From: Liopterus haemorrhoidalis
Taxonomy: Eukaryota > Arthropoda > Insecta > Coleoptera > Dytiscidae
NCBI GenBank assembly: GCA_963971575.1
Contig: OZ020615.1
Location: 65,543,379-65,607,378 of the forward strand
Direction of reading: 5' to 3'
DNA: 64,000 bases
Below the pieces are notes generated by a model that ran no database searches, was not told the DNA's origin, and worked only from the letters and a program-made list of their open reading frames with translations. The position numbers and the translations under genes were made by a program. Each line of letters opens with the position of its first letter. Position 1 is the stretch's first letter. Positions 20,677 to 32,216 of this stretch are shown in pieces.

Positions 20677-21703
20677 CACTCGGTAAGTTTCACAAATATA
20701 AGTTTAATATTACTCTATACGTATTTCGGCAGTGGCGCCATCTACAGGAGTTCAAATTACAAACTAAACTTATTTTTTAACAGATACATTCAGTGGGAAC
20801 AAATATTAATGGTAGGGAATACAAGTGTAAACCATATTAGCAGATAAGGGAAAAAAAAGTTTTTTACCGATTTATTAGGGGTGAGTTGTAAACGTCAATC
20901 TGGTCATTCATTAAGGGAATTCCAGAGTTAATATTTTTGTGAATTTCTCGGTATTCTAAAAGGTTCAGTTTAAGGCTTTTATTGTGAATGTGTAGGATTT
21001 TAAAGTCATTAACGGAAAGGTTATGATTATTGGAGATCATATGTTCTGCTATGTTGGACTGTTCTACTTTTTTATTTTGGATGGCTTTCAAATGTTCACT
21101 AAATCTTGTAGAAAATTTTCGACCAGTTTGGCCTATATATATTGTAGAACAATCTTGGCACGATGCTTGATAAACTCCACTTTTGTTGTGTAAATCAGTT
21201 TTATCTAGTTTATTATTAACGAGTAAATTTTTAATTGTATGTTTATTATAAAAGGCTGGAGTTATATTTGATTTCTTTGAAGAAATCTAAAGAAATAAAA
21301 TAAAAAAGTAGAACAGTCCAACATAGCAGAACATATGATCTCCAATAATCATAACCTTTCCGTTAATGACTTTAAAATCCTACACATTCACAATAAAAGC
21401 CTTAAACTGAACCTTTTAGAATACCGAGAAATTCACAAAAATATTAACTCTGGAATTCCCTTAATGAATGACCAGATTGACGTTTACAACTCACCCCTAA
21501 TAAATCGGTAAAAAACTTTTTTTCCCTTATCTGCTAATATGGTATACAATTGTATTCCCTACCATTAATATTTGTTCCCACTGAATGTATCTGTTAAAAA
21601 ATAAGTTTAGTTTGTAATTTGAACTCCTGTAGATGGCGTCACTGCCGAAATACGTATAGAGTAATATTTAACTTATATTTGTGAAACTTACCGAGTGTTT
21701 TTT
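20677..21703. mobile_element. Penelope-like element, two 3' ends head to head
   Basis: The arm 20677-21072 is the reverse complement of 21306-21703; both ends carry acactcggtaagtttcac. The 233-bp centre and left arm encode a GIY-YIG nuclease on minus. The right arm repeats its C-terminal coding part on plus. Inverted partial copies are usual for Penelope-like elements. The right end touches the 3' end of Rap1-like gene 1. Confidence 0.75.
20864..21268 (-). pseudogene. Penelope-like GIY-YIG endonuclease, C-terminal part
   Basis: The frame reads NKLDKTDLHNKSGVYQASC, STIYIGQTGRKFSTRFSEHL, SNIAEHMISNNHNL and LLEYREIHKNINSG, ending at 20864. GVY and YIGQTGR form the GIY-YIG core, CQDC is the typical cysteine pair, and FSEH continues the motif. 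The nuclease nicks target DNA for the element's reverse transcriptase, which is absent here. Confidence 0.8.
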
Positions 21704-21725
21704 TTTTTTTTTATTATTTATTTTT

Positions 21726-21788
21726 CTACCAATATATGCCTGGACTTGGACAATCTCCACGAGCACTTCTGGGCGATAACGAATACAC
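21726..21788 (-). CDS. Gene 1 exon 7 (terminal)
   Basis: The acceptor TTGTTGCAG leads to VYSLSPRSARGD and GIYW-stop in the continuous frame. The +1 frame reads CIRYRPEVLVEIVQVQAYIG, which looks more like protein and is also phase-compatible with the alternative frame of exon 6. AATAAATAATAAA directly follows as a possible polyadenylation signal, next to a poly-T/A tract shared with the Penelope-like end. Confidence 0.45.
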   Translation of the reverse strand: MYSLSPRSARGDCPSPGIYW

Positions 21789-24700
21789 CTGCAACAAATA
21801 CCTTATATTAAAAAAAAAAATAACTTCAATAGGCATTATTAGATTTTTAAATATGTGGACTTCTTCTCAAATCAAATAAAAATGTAACTTTTTAAATGTA
21901 CTTGGCAAATTCTTTAAAATAGATTACTTGAAAATTTAAAAAATTTTGGTATCTTTCTTTAACATGCATTACTCGGATTTTTTCAAATTGGGGTACCTAC
22001 ACTTATACTTATTTACTCAGACGCTAACCAGATATTATTAACTAGTACCCTTATCGCAACGTCACTTATACTATTTTTCCGCTCAGCCCTTCAAATGAAT
22101 ATTCGTAATATTGGTTTAATTACAAGGTCTTACTAGTTTAAACGACTCTCAGTATAATAAACTCACTTGATCTTGATGCCCGCCTTCTTGAAGTGCTTCG
22201 TGGCTTCCTGATTCTGGCACGAGCGGTACGTTGTTGATGCGGTACACTCGTACCAGATCATCGTTGACTTTGAAGACAATCTTCTTCTCTTCCTCTTTTT
22301 CTATTTCTTGTATATGCTGCAAGATAAATGAAAAATATTGAGATAATACAAGAACATCCGAAAGGAAGAATAGTCTTATATTAACATACCGACACGAGCA
22401 GCCAAGTTAAAGCCCGACACGAAGCGGAGCGCGTTACCTAACTACACCGATTAACATAAATATTTCGTCTGTAATACATGAAATGTTTTTTGCACAGACA
22501 AATAGTTATTAATGTATAGTTATTTGTCATTATTTTATATATAATCTTAAGTAGTAGGCGCTTTTGCATAAACCAACATTTATTTTTAATAAATATTTGA
22601 ATTTAAGAAAATAAAAATAAGTGTTTACTAAAAACGTCATAAAATGATTCAACAAATGAGCGTAATAAGTGAAAAATAATATGTTTGCAAAAGGAAACAG
22701 CATTGTTTCTTCCGATAATATTAAACCGACAATTTCACCAATTCTAATATTGGCAAATGGTCATAAAAGAGACTCTATCTGGCGGAATTGTCTGGAACTA
22801 ATCTAATAGGCAGTGTATCGTCATCTTTCTATACATGGAAAAGACGTCCCTTATTATTAGTGAAAATAAAATATTTATTAGAGATCACAAATCAAGACAT
22901 GAAAATATAGTTAAATTCCTTCTAGATGTTTAGTTTAGTTTAGCGCTGCTATCTTAAAAATGTTTACCTATTACTATCAGTATTAATCAAAATTAATATA
23001 TTTGTTTGAAATGCTGGCCGGGCGAGAAAAGGCCCGCGCCTATAAGCTATAAAGTACACTTTAGCAATCGGGCAAGGGCGATAGACATTGTCGTTCGTTA
23101 TAAATGTAGAAGCAAGTTAATAATTCTATATTTATGCCCAGGTGTGCAAAAAATCATAAATAGTCGTAAAATCATGATATTAAAATATTATATATTAATA
23201 CAACTGAGTTGAAAATACTTACACGATCCTCTTCAACGCTCTCTAGGAAGTTCGTCCAAGTCCTCTCGCCGTGGACCTAAACAGAGATTGGTACCAATAT
23301 TAAAATATGTTTACACAATGTTATTTATAATAAATAATATTATATTTATATTACAGTATGAGGCCCTCGAGCTACACCTGGCCCACAGATATCTACTTTC
23401 AATATTTAAAAGTTCAAAATTACTATTTTTTATACTTTGCATCACTTATTTAATATAAATTTTGAAATTTCATTTATAAAAAATATCGGAATAAAATCTA
23501 GAGATTTTTGTAAAATGCGGTCACCACAGCAACAATGTATAATAAAACAATTTCTATAACAACAAACATTCTTTTTGCATTTTCTGAATAGTGATATTAT
23601 AAAATTATTATCTGACTTGGAAATATTTACAAATTGAGTTACATAAACATTTTAAAATATTTGAGGTTATCAAGAGAGCCCTGAAAATCCGCGGATGCGG
23701 ATAATTTATCATTTAAATCGGGAGGATGCGGATCAGATCCCCAAAAATGTATCGTTGGCATTTGTATTGGGCGTATGGCAAGAGTAAAATAATGATACCT
23801 TACGTCATTTTTTACTTTCTTACTCTTCTCATAAAGACCTACTTTACGCTTACTTAAATAGTTAAATAAAGTAGAGTTTATAGAAAAGTCGGAGATACAA
23901 CAATTTCTTTGGATTTATTGCCAGTTTATTAATTAAAAAATAATTATGTAAAGTCTGTTCCTTTGGTTTAGGCGGAACTAGATTTTCAATTCTAGTTACT
24001 TTTACCGATTGATTGAAGCTCTTGATCATTTTGTTCACGAAAAGACAACTTCAATATATAAAAAAAATAACTAATGACAACATACAAAAATGAAAATTGC
24101 GGTTAGTTCCGCCTAATCGTTTGGAATAGACTTTACTGTATAGCCTTATTTTGCATTTTTGGAAATTTTAGTCAAAATTAACCATGGTAGTTTGCCACAT
24201 TTAAAAACATATGAAGCTCATATCAAATTTAAAAAAACAAAAATATCTTAAAATTCTTGAAATTGTCATATAACTTTCATCTTTTAATAATAATATGAAT
24301 TTAAGAATTTAGTTTTATTATTAAGAACTCATTTTTATAAATTTGCTGATCTTATAGGACTTTTCTTGTTATTTATTGGTCATCAATGTGATAAATTAAT
24401 CTGTTTAATTATTTTTAAATATCGCTGCTCTAAGACAATAGTGAGATATCTTAAAAAACTAAGTTTTTGAGATATTACTGTTTAAAGTCATACGTTTTAT
24501 ATAAACTTGGTTTAAGAGTCGAATAATTGTAATTTCCATCTTTATTTTTTAATTTATATAATCTCAGTACGACGTTAGATAGAAAACATATTTCTGTCTC
24601 CAGTAATATATAATGTGATAAAAATTTAAAAAATTCAGTAGTTTTAAAGCAGCGATATTCCAAATAAGGTGAAAAATGTTAGTTATTTCCAAACAGACAG

Positions 24701-27700
24701 CAAATCCTGTGCGGATTGTTCGGATATTTTTGCGGATGCGGATCGGATGCGGATATTCATATTTACAAAGGCTGCGGATGCGGATATTGGATATGCGGAT
24801 GCGGATCGGATGCGGATACAGAAAAACGTATCCGCGCAGGGCTCTAGTTATCAATGACTCGCCGTAGACGAGTGGTACTGCCAATCTCGCAAAATAAAAA
24901 GTCACCAAAAACAATTTAACAATAGCTTCTATTGTTAAACTGTTTTCAGTGTAACAATGACATTATCATATTTTTAATACATGGACATTATTTTGAACGC
25001 AAAGTTAAAAACATATTTTACGGTGGTTTTAAGTGTTCACAGTTCTTTCCGTTTTAATTTACACATTTTCGCATGCTTCCTCTTTTGCTATCTGTAGCTC
25101 GGAACATAATAAAAATAAAGATAATTAAAAATATTTCATATTTAAGTACTTTCAATTTGTACGACTTGAACATGAAATATTTTTAATTATTATTATTTTT
25201 TGTTATGCTGCAAGCTGAATATCTCAGGAGTAAGGTAATTTGAACACCTCTAAACAGTGTCCAGTGCCGTAACTAGGCAGGGGCAACAGGACACTAAAAA
25301 GGATTTTTTGAAGTTTGACCTGTATGTGGTGAAAAAGAGTAAAATTCACGTTTTTTCACGAATTCCTCAATATCTTTTAGGGCAAATGAGATATCGACTA
25401 GGTTTTTGCTTACAAAGGTTACCCATACACATGTTTAAAAACAAACTGAGGATTTTACACTAATGAGATCGTCAATATGCCGTAGCGAAGCACGGGCGTT
25501 CAGCTAGTATATAATATAAAACAAAATTAGATAATACACACAGCTAAGAAAGGTGAATGCTATGGGTGTGAAGATGGTTATGGCTAAATATGTAAAAAAA
25601 AACATTATTTGAAAATGGCAGATCTAGGAGGATTGAGATATTCATGTAAATACCTATACCGATTTTTTCTCTTTCATACGTTGCATATATTTACCGGTCC
25701 CTAGTTATTAATTGTATGTATCTTACTAACTCATAATTGTACAGTTTTTCTTATTTTTTCATGCTTGTTTTGTCACGTTAATTGTCTTTATGGTACACTG
25801 TTCATGACGAACCTTGGTCTGTACAGATATTTGGGTAAAAAAATATTCTAATTATTATTGTTTTCAATGAATCTTACTCTATTATTTTAATGTACACTAC
25901 AGTGTTCAAAACCAGCGGTTAAGTAATGTGACGTTCGGCTAAATATGAATTTAAACGTCAGAGTAAAATTTACTCCATCCACCTTGAGCATTTTTAAACC
26001 CTAATAGGCTAATTTAACCCGTTTAAGATCCGCCTAGGAAAAACGGATATCCGGCACACCAGCAAAGAACATAAGTAAAGGTCATTCTGATATGTAAACT
26101 TACTACATTTAAATCTTCCGCCTCCTCCTCCACGGTTAGTCCAGATCTAAAAAACAATCGTTTTGTTACTATATTTACTGAATATTTACTAACTAAACAA
26201 GAGAATAGACTTACTATTAGTATTACTTACCCATCAAGAATCTTCTTTTTATTTACCTCGCTCAATTCTGGGAATTGAGCGAGGTTTTTTATTATTTTTT
26301 TTCGAAATCTCTCGGACATCGACTGCCATGTTCTTGGAACAATCTATAACAAGTGTAGGTATACTAGTTGCGGCGAATCAGTGCAGTTACGTCACACGAC
26401 GTAACAAACAATTGCATTGTTCCAAACAATACAATCGTTTGTTTCGTATTGTGACGTAACTGCACTGATTCGCCGACGCTAGTATACTGTATATTACATA
26501 CTCATTTAACACAAGTATTGCTTTCACGACAGTTCATTTCAATTAACATGTCAACCGCCACAATGTCGAAAATTTTTGTAACTGACCCAGAGGAACACAT
26601 GACTATCATATACATTGAATTTATTTTATCGCGCAAAGTAAAGTTTCCGATTCATATCTACAGCATTTACTCAAAATATATAAACATTACATGAGGCGAG
26701 CTTCAAGGATCTCGCTTAGGTCCTTTAAGTACTTTTTAATATTTTTATTAATGACATATATTTCTGTTTTTTATTTATTTTTATTTATCTTACATCGGTC
26801 TATTTCTGCAACGAGGCTAATCGCAGATGGCGTGGAGCAATGTTAACATATTATTCTCGCCCGAATAATGTCACCAACTCCCCGTTGAAACTTGAACCAG
26901 CCACCTCACGATTCAGACTGTTTTTACCAGTTAGAACTGCGTGATTTAACGAGCTCGGCCACTCCGTTGGCTTTAATGGCATGTCTCAATGTTTCCTTAA
27001 CTCTAGATTTATCATGCATGCTGACGATTTGAACATTTTTGGAAAAGTAGAAAATTAGAATGACTGCTAATTTACGTATAGCTCTATCCCCCTTCATAAG
27101 AAATACCAATACAAAAACAACATATTATATTGCTAATAAACTATTAGACTGAATTACAAACTTGGAAATCACCAATAAATTAAATAACTTGATACATAAA
27201 TTACGTGTCTAATAACTATTAGCTAGTTTATTAGGAAGTGGAGCTCTTGGCCTTAATTCAGACGTATTCAGGATTCCCCATGTAAAATTGGCAACAATTC
27301 AATATGCTTAGTGATTTTATTGAAGCGCAGGATACACAGGATACTGTACTGGCGTTTCATAATAGCCACTGCCTATAGAATATATGGCCCAGGATAATGA
27401 TGACAATAGAAATTAACATAACAAGACGATCGTCTTAAAATAATACTTACGGCAGCCGACTCCATCTCTTGCCACAGCAGGCGGCCTTTCACCCTCTTAA
27501 ATTCGTCATTTTCGATGAGGTACTTTAGGATCATCCTGTCCTCATCCATGGTGTACGGCCGCCTGAAAATATTGCTTTGAATATAATAACCGACGAAAAA
27601 GTCCACCATCAACGAAACATTACAGCAAACTCTTCAATAATAATGAAATTTGCATTTAAAATAATGAAGGTTGATAAAATATTACTCGGAATAAAATAAT

Positions 27701-28504
27701 AACTAGGGAAACCAAAAATATACTAAGAACTACCTCTTCTAACTCTTTTAACTAAACGATCATGTTTTTCAGAAAGCGTCAATTGTAATTCAGAAAGTGT
27801 CAATTGTAATTTTGATTAGTAAAATGTAATTCAGAAAGCGTCAATTACAATTCAGATTTTAAATTGTAATTCAGAAAACGTCCATTGTAGTTGAGAAAAT
27901 TCTTTCTCCACGACCACTATAGAATTTACCAATTCTAAAACCAATTTTGACTACAGAAAGTTAATATTCTAACACAAGAGTTGGAATGTTATTCTAAAGC
28001 ACTTATCTTATGCATTTTGTATGTATTTCATTCCATCACTTGTTATGGAAAATAATTTATGATAATTATTTTCAATGTAAAATAAAATAATATGTACTAC
28101 AAGTACAACAGAATGTTTATTGAGTGATTAATTACAAATTAAGTATAAGAATACATTTAATGCGAAATTTGAGCTTGATATTTTTTGATAATTTCGTTTA
28201 ATTTGGTCGTAAAAATGATAATACCACTCTCATTTCGTCATCTTATTAAAAGCCTCGATCTTTTTTTCGTTTTTATATTGGTTAATGCTGAAAATCCGAA
28301 TTCGCACAAATAAGATGTAGAAAATTGTAATAATATTTTTAAAGCTTTTTTGGCTATTATGGAATAATCGCATCTAATGTTAATCCAAAATGAATGAATT
28401 AATTTATTTTTTTAAATTAAATCTCTTTTTTTTTATTTTAAAATGTTTAGTACTAATTAGATTATGTATAATAATTCGTTCATTTACCTGCTGTATCTGG
28501 ACAT
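21726..28504 (-). CDS. Rap1-type Myb protein gene 1
   Basis: Seven minus-strand exons: 28488-28504, 27451-27562, 26231-26343, 26104-26146, 23223-23276, 22167-22316, 21726-21788. They total 552 nt, all GT-AG, with consistent phases (2, 0, 2, 0, 0, 0), predicting 183 residues. The start has an in-frame TAA six bases upstream. Residues 6-80 are the Myb domain: RRPYTMDEDRMILKYLIEND, VKGRLLWQEMESAA, IVPRTWQSMSERFRKKI. An acidic linker (LTVEEEAEDL) and a short exon with TWTNFLESVEED follow, then KEEEKKIVFKVNDDLVRVYR. In Rap1/TERF2IP the Myb accompanies telomere-protein binding. No BRCT domain is seen. The last two exons read more protein-like in another frame (see exon 6), so the C-terminus may be broken. 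Further exons in the 2.8-kb intron 4 may be missed. Introns carry hAT, SINE and palindromic inserts. Confidence 0.65.
22167..22316 (-). CDS. Gene 1 exon 6, probable internal frameshift
   Basis: This 150-nt exon has acceptor TCTTGCAG and donor GTGAGT. It opens HIQEIEKEEEKKIVFKVNDD and LVRVYRINNV. After about residue 30 the continuous frame gives PLVPESGSHEALQEGG, whereas skipping one C gives RSCQNQEATKHFKKAGIKIK. A one-base insertion or an assembly error near 22227 would explain this. Confidence 0.5.
22440..23000. other. Intron 5 of gene 1, nothing recognised
   Basis: AT-rich sequence without exon-like or repeat signals that I can support. Confidence 0.4.
23223..23276 (-). CDS. Gene 1 exon 5
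   Basis: This 54-nt exon encodes VHGERTWTNFLESVEEDR in phase 0, acceptor TGTTTAG and donor GTAAGT. The intron below shares sequence with the one after gene 2 exon 5. Confidence 0.5.
23674..24846. mobile_element. hAT-type non-autonomous element with gcggat subterminal repeats
   Basis: The 8-bp duplication gttatcaa flanks it (23666-23673 and 24847-24854). The ends are gagagccctg and cagggctcta. Runs of gcggatgcggatcggatgcg lie inside both ends. It carries a diverged MITE-A at 23951-24133. No transposase ORF. It lies in intron 4 of gene 1. Confidence 0.8.
23951..24133. mobile_element. Diverged, shortened MITE-A relative
   Basis: The ends aagtctgttcctttggttta and cgtttggaatagactt match MITE-A imperfectly. 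It is about 183 bp and nested in the hAT-type element. Confidence 0.6.
25250..25508 (+). mobile_element. Helitron-like 3' end
   Basis: The hairpin gccgtagcgaagcacgggc is followed by gttcagctag and t, the form of a Helitron 3' terminus (hairpin, then CTAG before T). The upstream part has no recognised 5' TC end. A similar gggcattccagctagt end lies at 46005-46021, and an inverted one near 41470. Confidence 0.45.
26104..26146 (-). CDS. Gene 1 exon 4 (acidic)
   Basis: This 43-nt exon encodes SGLTVEEEAEDLNV. Acceptor TTTTTTAG and donor GTAAGT; phase 2 in and 0 out, as in gene 2. Confidence 0.5.
26231..26343 (-). CDS. Gene 1 exon 3, second half of the Myb domain
   Basis: This 113-nt exon encodes IVPRTWQSMSERFRKKIIKN and LAQFPELSEVNKKKILD, with acceptor TTATAG and donor GTAAGT. 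A palindromic MITE begins 16 bp upstream of the acceptor. The sequence cctcgctcaattc/gaattgagcgagg forms a hairpin inside the exon. Confidence 0.7.
26359..26487. mobile_element. 129-bp palindromic MITE
   Basis: The ends gtatactag/ctagtatac enclose arms gcgaatcagtgcagttacgt and acgtaactgcactgattcgc. The homologous gene 2 intron lacks it, so it inserted after the genes diverged. Confidence 0.8.
26870..26968 (-). repeat. tRNA-derived SINE head
   Basis: On minus ggagtggccgagctcgttaa resembles an A box region and ggttcaagttt a B box. The fold is imperfect and no anticodon arm can be trusted, so it is a SINE rather than a tRNA gene. Confidence 0.55.
27451..27562 (-). CDS. Gene 1 exon 2, first half of the Myb domain
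   Basis: This 112-nt exon encodes RPYTMDEDRMILKYLIENDE and FKRVKGRLLWQEMESAA. It is single copy here, in contrast to the arrays in genes 2 and 3, and gives the unamplified reference structure. Confidence 0.7.
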
Positions 28505-28536
28505 TTTTTAAATTTCTTCTAACTTCAATGAAATGT
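28488..28536 (-). CDS. Gene 1 first exon (coding part 28488-28504)
   Basis: An acceptor-like TTTTTTAG ends at 28537, then 32 nt of leader, then ATG TCC AGA TAC AGC AG and donor GTAAATG. The leader and donor match the first exon of gene 2 (7185-7244), which supports a shared 5' untranslated exon further upstream. Confidence 0.5.
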
Positions 28537-28539
28537 CTA

Positions 28540-29750
28540 AAAAATTAAAAAAAAAAAATCACATAAAACACACCAAATTATCAAAAATACAAAAAAAAGG
28601 AAAATACAAGCAATAACGTTGTCAGGAATTTAAGAAAATAAAATAGGACTTATTTATATTTTACTTATACTTTCGATGTGATATTGCAGTAGTATATATA
28701 TCAGATGAATATTGCAGATGTAAGTTGATCCTGAGCACTAATTTTACCATTTTGGTAAGACTGGTACTTGTAGTATTCACTTGCTTCAAAATTGCTGCTA
28801 GTGGTTCAATAACATTTCTGTTAACACGAAAATGTTTCAAAAAAACCTGATCACTATATTGAGGCACTATAATCCGTAGGTAATTTTCATTGTTTGGTCA
28901 TATTTCAACAATAACTTAATTCAAAAATTTTCCATTTTCATCACTTTCGCCTGAAAATCCTGACAAATCAGAAGAATCATTCTTCCGTTACTTCTACTAA
29001 TTTAATCAAACAAACAAAAATAAATAAGTGAAGTTAGATAACACGTTAAACTGATTCAGAATTTTAAATTCTTGTAAAATCGTAGAACTTTAAGAACGAT
29101 TCAGAATCTTCATTGTTAAAAACCGAACATTTTAATAAAATACTTATATTTAAATTGAAAACCATTTCCTATTGAGATAAAGGTAAAATGTCTTTAAATC
29201 AAGCATAAGTAGTAGTTTTGTAGAATTAAACACGAATGTTTTCGCACGTAGTGAGCATGTGTAAGTTCGTTATCCAACAGGATAACAGCATTGAATGCTG
29301 TGGATTCTGTGGAAACAGATTTATGTGTTTGTATTTAACAGTAAGTGGTAAGTGCATTTTCTATTGATTAACATTGTTATACACAGTGACATTTAAACAA
29401 TATTAATTTGCGAGATGGCTGGTTCTGATTATTAGTTCTGGCTAGCTTCGAGAATGGTTCCAACGAGTATTGGTTGCCTAAGACATTATTTTTTCTATAA
29501 ACATATAATTTTCAGTTGTTTAAAATTATATATTTAATAATTAATAGGTATAAATAATCAGCTATTCGTTTTTTTGTAATGAAATTAAAATTGTTAGATT
29601 TTATCAACATTTCCTGTCATACGAAATTGGAAAAAATGTGAAAAATGTTTTACTTAAACCAATATCTTTCTTTACTAGTCCACCTGTACACATATATAAT
29701 ATTAATAAGGGAATGTTAATTAGAAATAAAAACTTTTAATTTTTATAATT
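28540..29750. other. Upstream of gene 1, nothing recognised
   Basis: AT-rich sequence. It should hold the gene 1 promoter and perhaps a 5' non-coding exon, but no clear TATA/Inr pair could be chosen. Confidence 0.4.
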
Positions 29751-29759
29751 TTTTTTTAA

Positions 29760-30467
29760 TACTTTATCGTCAGTTTTGGAGACAGGAAATTAATACAAAG
29801 TGGTATTTCTGGAACATTTCGCGTATTTATTCTAGTATCATCAGCCAACAAAGATATGTTTGAAATATACAAAATTTGTAAAAAAAAGTGAACATGTTAA
29901 AAACGTATTGATGAAAATATATTGAATATAGAACTAAACTCACCAGTGTATAATTTTGCACTATGATAAAGTGGCCACGATATAAAAATAAAATAAAAAT
30001 AAATAGAGTCAATAAAGGTAAAAAAGAGTAAAAATAAGTCATGGGTTTAAAACATAAATAATATAAAAACTGTTTAAAATTACCACTTCTCTTCATTAGC
30101 ACCGAAAGAATGAGGTGATGTTCAAAAATCAACCTGGGTTACTAAGAAATCTTTAGTGTTAAGACTTGTTGAGCGCCGGGCAGCGTTTTCGTTAATTTAA
30201 AAGGGGCTAACACGTTAGCATGTGTAAAATTTCAGATGTAAGCCGTTTTTCCGCATTTTGTTCTTTATCTAATATTTAACATTAGGATAATCAAAGTTAT
30301 GGTTTAAGTTATTCCCGTGGATGGCTAGCGCTGTGCTTTGGGGTTTTAGTATATTTCAAACATATCTTTGTTGGCTGATGATGCGTATTCTAGAATAAAT
30401 ACGCGAAATGTTCCAGAAATACCATTTTGTATTAATTTCCTGTCTCCAAAACTGACGATTAAAGAAG
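29760..30467. repeat. Foldback element
   Basis: The arm 29760-29875 (cgtcagttttggagacagg ... aagatatgtttgaaatata) is the reverse complement of 30350-30467, with about 475 bp between. No transposase. It may be another inverted Penelope-type pair. Confidence 0.65.
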
Positions 30468-31232
30468 AAAAAATTTTAAATAGAAATTCACTCGTCAAGA
30501 AAATGTACATATATATTGTATATGTATATATTTTGTTTCTATGTATTATTTAAATAAATATTGATAATTTTTGTAATTATGTTATTAACATTATTTCTTT
30601 TTAACTATTAGACTACGTAGGAATTACCATGGCTCATCAAATACAGCCGAAACATCTAGAATTCACTCACTCTAGAACCACGGCAAAATGAACGATATTT
30701 TTAAAATAATTTATCGTCTGTTAATCTCAGAGCTTTAAAAACAAATTTTATGTTAAAATATTTTTTTGCTAATTTTAATTCGAATACCTAATATCATTAT
30801 TTAGGTTTCTACATAAGTGCAGTATTTTTTTTATATAACAAGGTTCATTAAGATTTTGAAAATTGCGCCTATGGCTTTCATTGGTTGTCTTAAATCATAC
30901 GCTCCGCCCCTCTGGTTTCGTATAAATGACACATAGAATGAAAATATAATTCCAATTGGTTATTAAATTTACGCTCTTGATAATTAAATTCAAAATTTGC
31001 TAAAATACAACTAGAATTATAACAAATTATTTTAAACAAAATAAAAGTGAAAAAAAAACATCTGGGCTACACGGTGTGGGACAATTTTTTTTTGCACAAT
31101 TTTGACAAAAATAGCTTCAAAATAATTTATTTTGCAAAAATAAAATTTTGATCGTTAATCCACGTACTAAGAGCTTTCATTTGATACCCTACTCAGAATT
31201 AAAAAAATATATTTTTTTTCGATGAGCACATA
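30468..31232. other. No feature recognised
   Basis: AT-rich sequence; no ORF or repeat boundary supported. Confidence 0.4.
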
Positions 31233-31639
31233 CAGTCTGTTCCAAACGGTTAAGCGGAACTAAATGGGAATTTAGTTCTTTTAGGTTGTCACGAGAAGGG
31301 ACCTTGCTTGGGATATTTCATTTTTCACGTTGGGATGTCAAAATTTGAAATTCCAACAATGAAACCATGGAAACGAATTACATATGTCAAAATTAAATAT
31401 TTTTTTTAGATATTTTAATGACAAAAAAATAAATAAATGGGAAATTTGTATTAAGAATGACACAAAAAATCAAAATATAAAGAAAATGACATTTCAAAAT
31501 GATATTAACCTTAACCAAAAAATGTTTATTGTAAGTATGATTTACAAAGCTTAAACAAAACGGCCGAAAGGCACGATTTAAACGATGAAAGTAACTAGAT
31601 TGCAAAATCTAGTTCCACTTAAGCGTTTGGAACAGACTG
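31233..31639. mobile_element. MITE-A copy
   Basis: 407 bp, TA flanks, same family as the 16-20-kb copies. Confidence 0.9.
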
Positions 31640-31784
31640 TATTTGTTTATATTTTTAGGGGGATATGTTTTTTAGATGTTTTAGTATCTTTCCTATGTGC
31701 GGGTCAAAGAGTTGTATAAGCATGCCAAATTTCAACTCTCCAGGTTTAGCCGTTTGGCTACAATCTTTACCGAACAGACAGACA

Positions 31785-31838
31785 GACAGACGGACGGACG
31801 GACGGACAGACAGACAGACAGATAGACAGACAGACTGT
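31785..31838. repeat. (acag)n/(acgg)n microsatellite
   Basis: cagacagacagacggacggacgg-type run following ttggctacaatctttaccga. The same lead-in precedes acag runs at 50700 and elsewhere, so it is part of a dispersed repeat. Confidence 0.8.
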
Positions 31839-32216
31839 AACGTTTTAAAAGAAATTTGTTTATTTTATAAACAAATTTAAAACTGGACGCACCTTTGTTC
31901 TGAGCAAAATAAAATAATTATACTGCGAAGAGTATAGAATATTTTATGAACCTGTATAGGGATTTTTTTAGAACAAAAAGGCGAAGAAGGGCATTGTGTT
32001 CCTAGGAAATTATTCGGATAAAAATCGTCACTTGCAAAATTTACTTTACTGAGAGCCGCATTACATCTTCAGGCTCTCCTTCCCAGTATTTCTCCTTTTC
32101 TCTCTCTCTCTCCCTCTTGGTGCGTCGCAGGAAATATCCAGAGCCAGCTTACAGCATTCCGTTTGGAACAGACTTTATATCTAATTCTTATTGAAAATAA
32201 AAGTGAACGTAATTTT

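Noticed and set aside
24669..24867. Small ORF encoding DADRMRI repeats
   Set aside because: Translation of the gcggat subterminal repeats of the hAT-type element.
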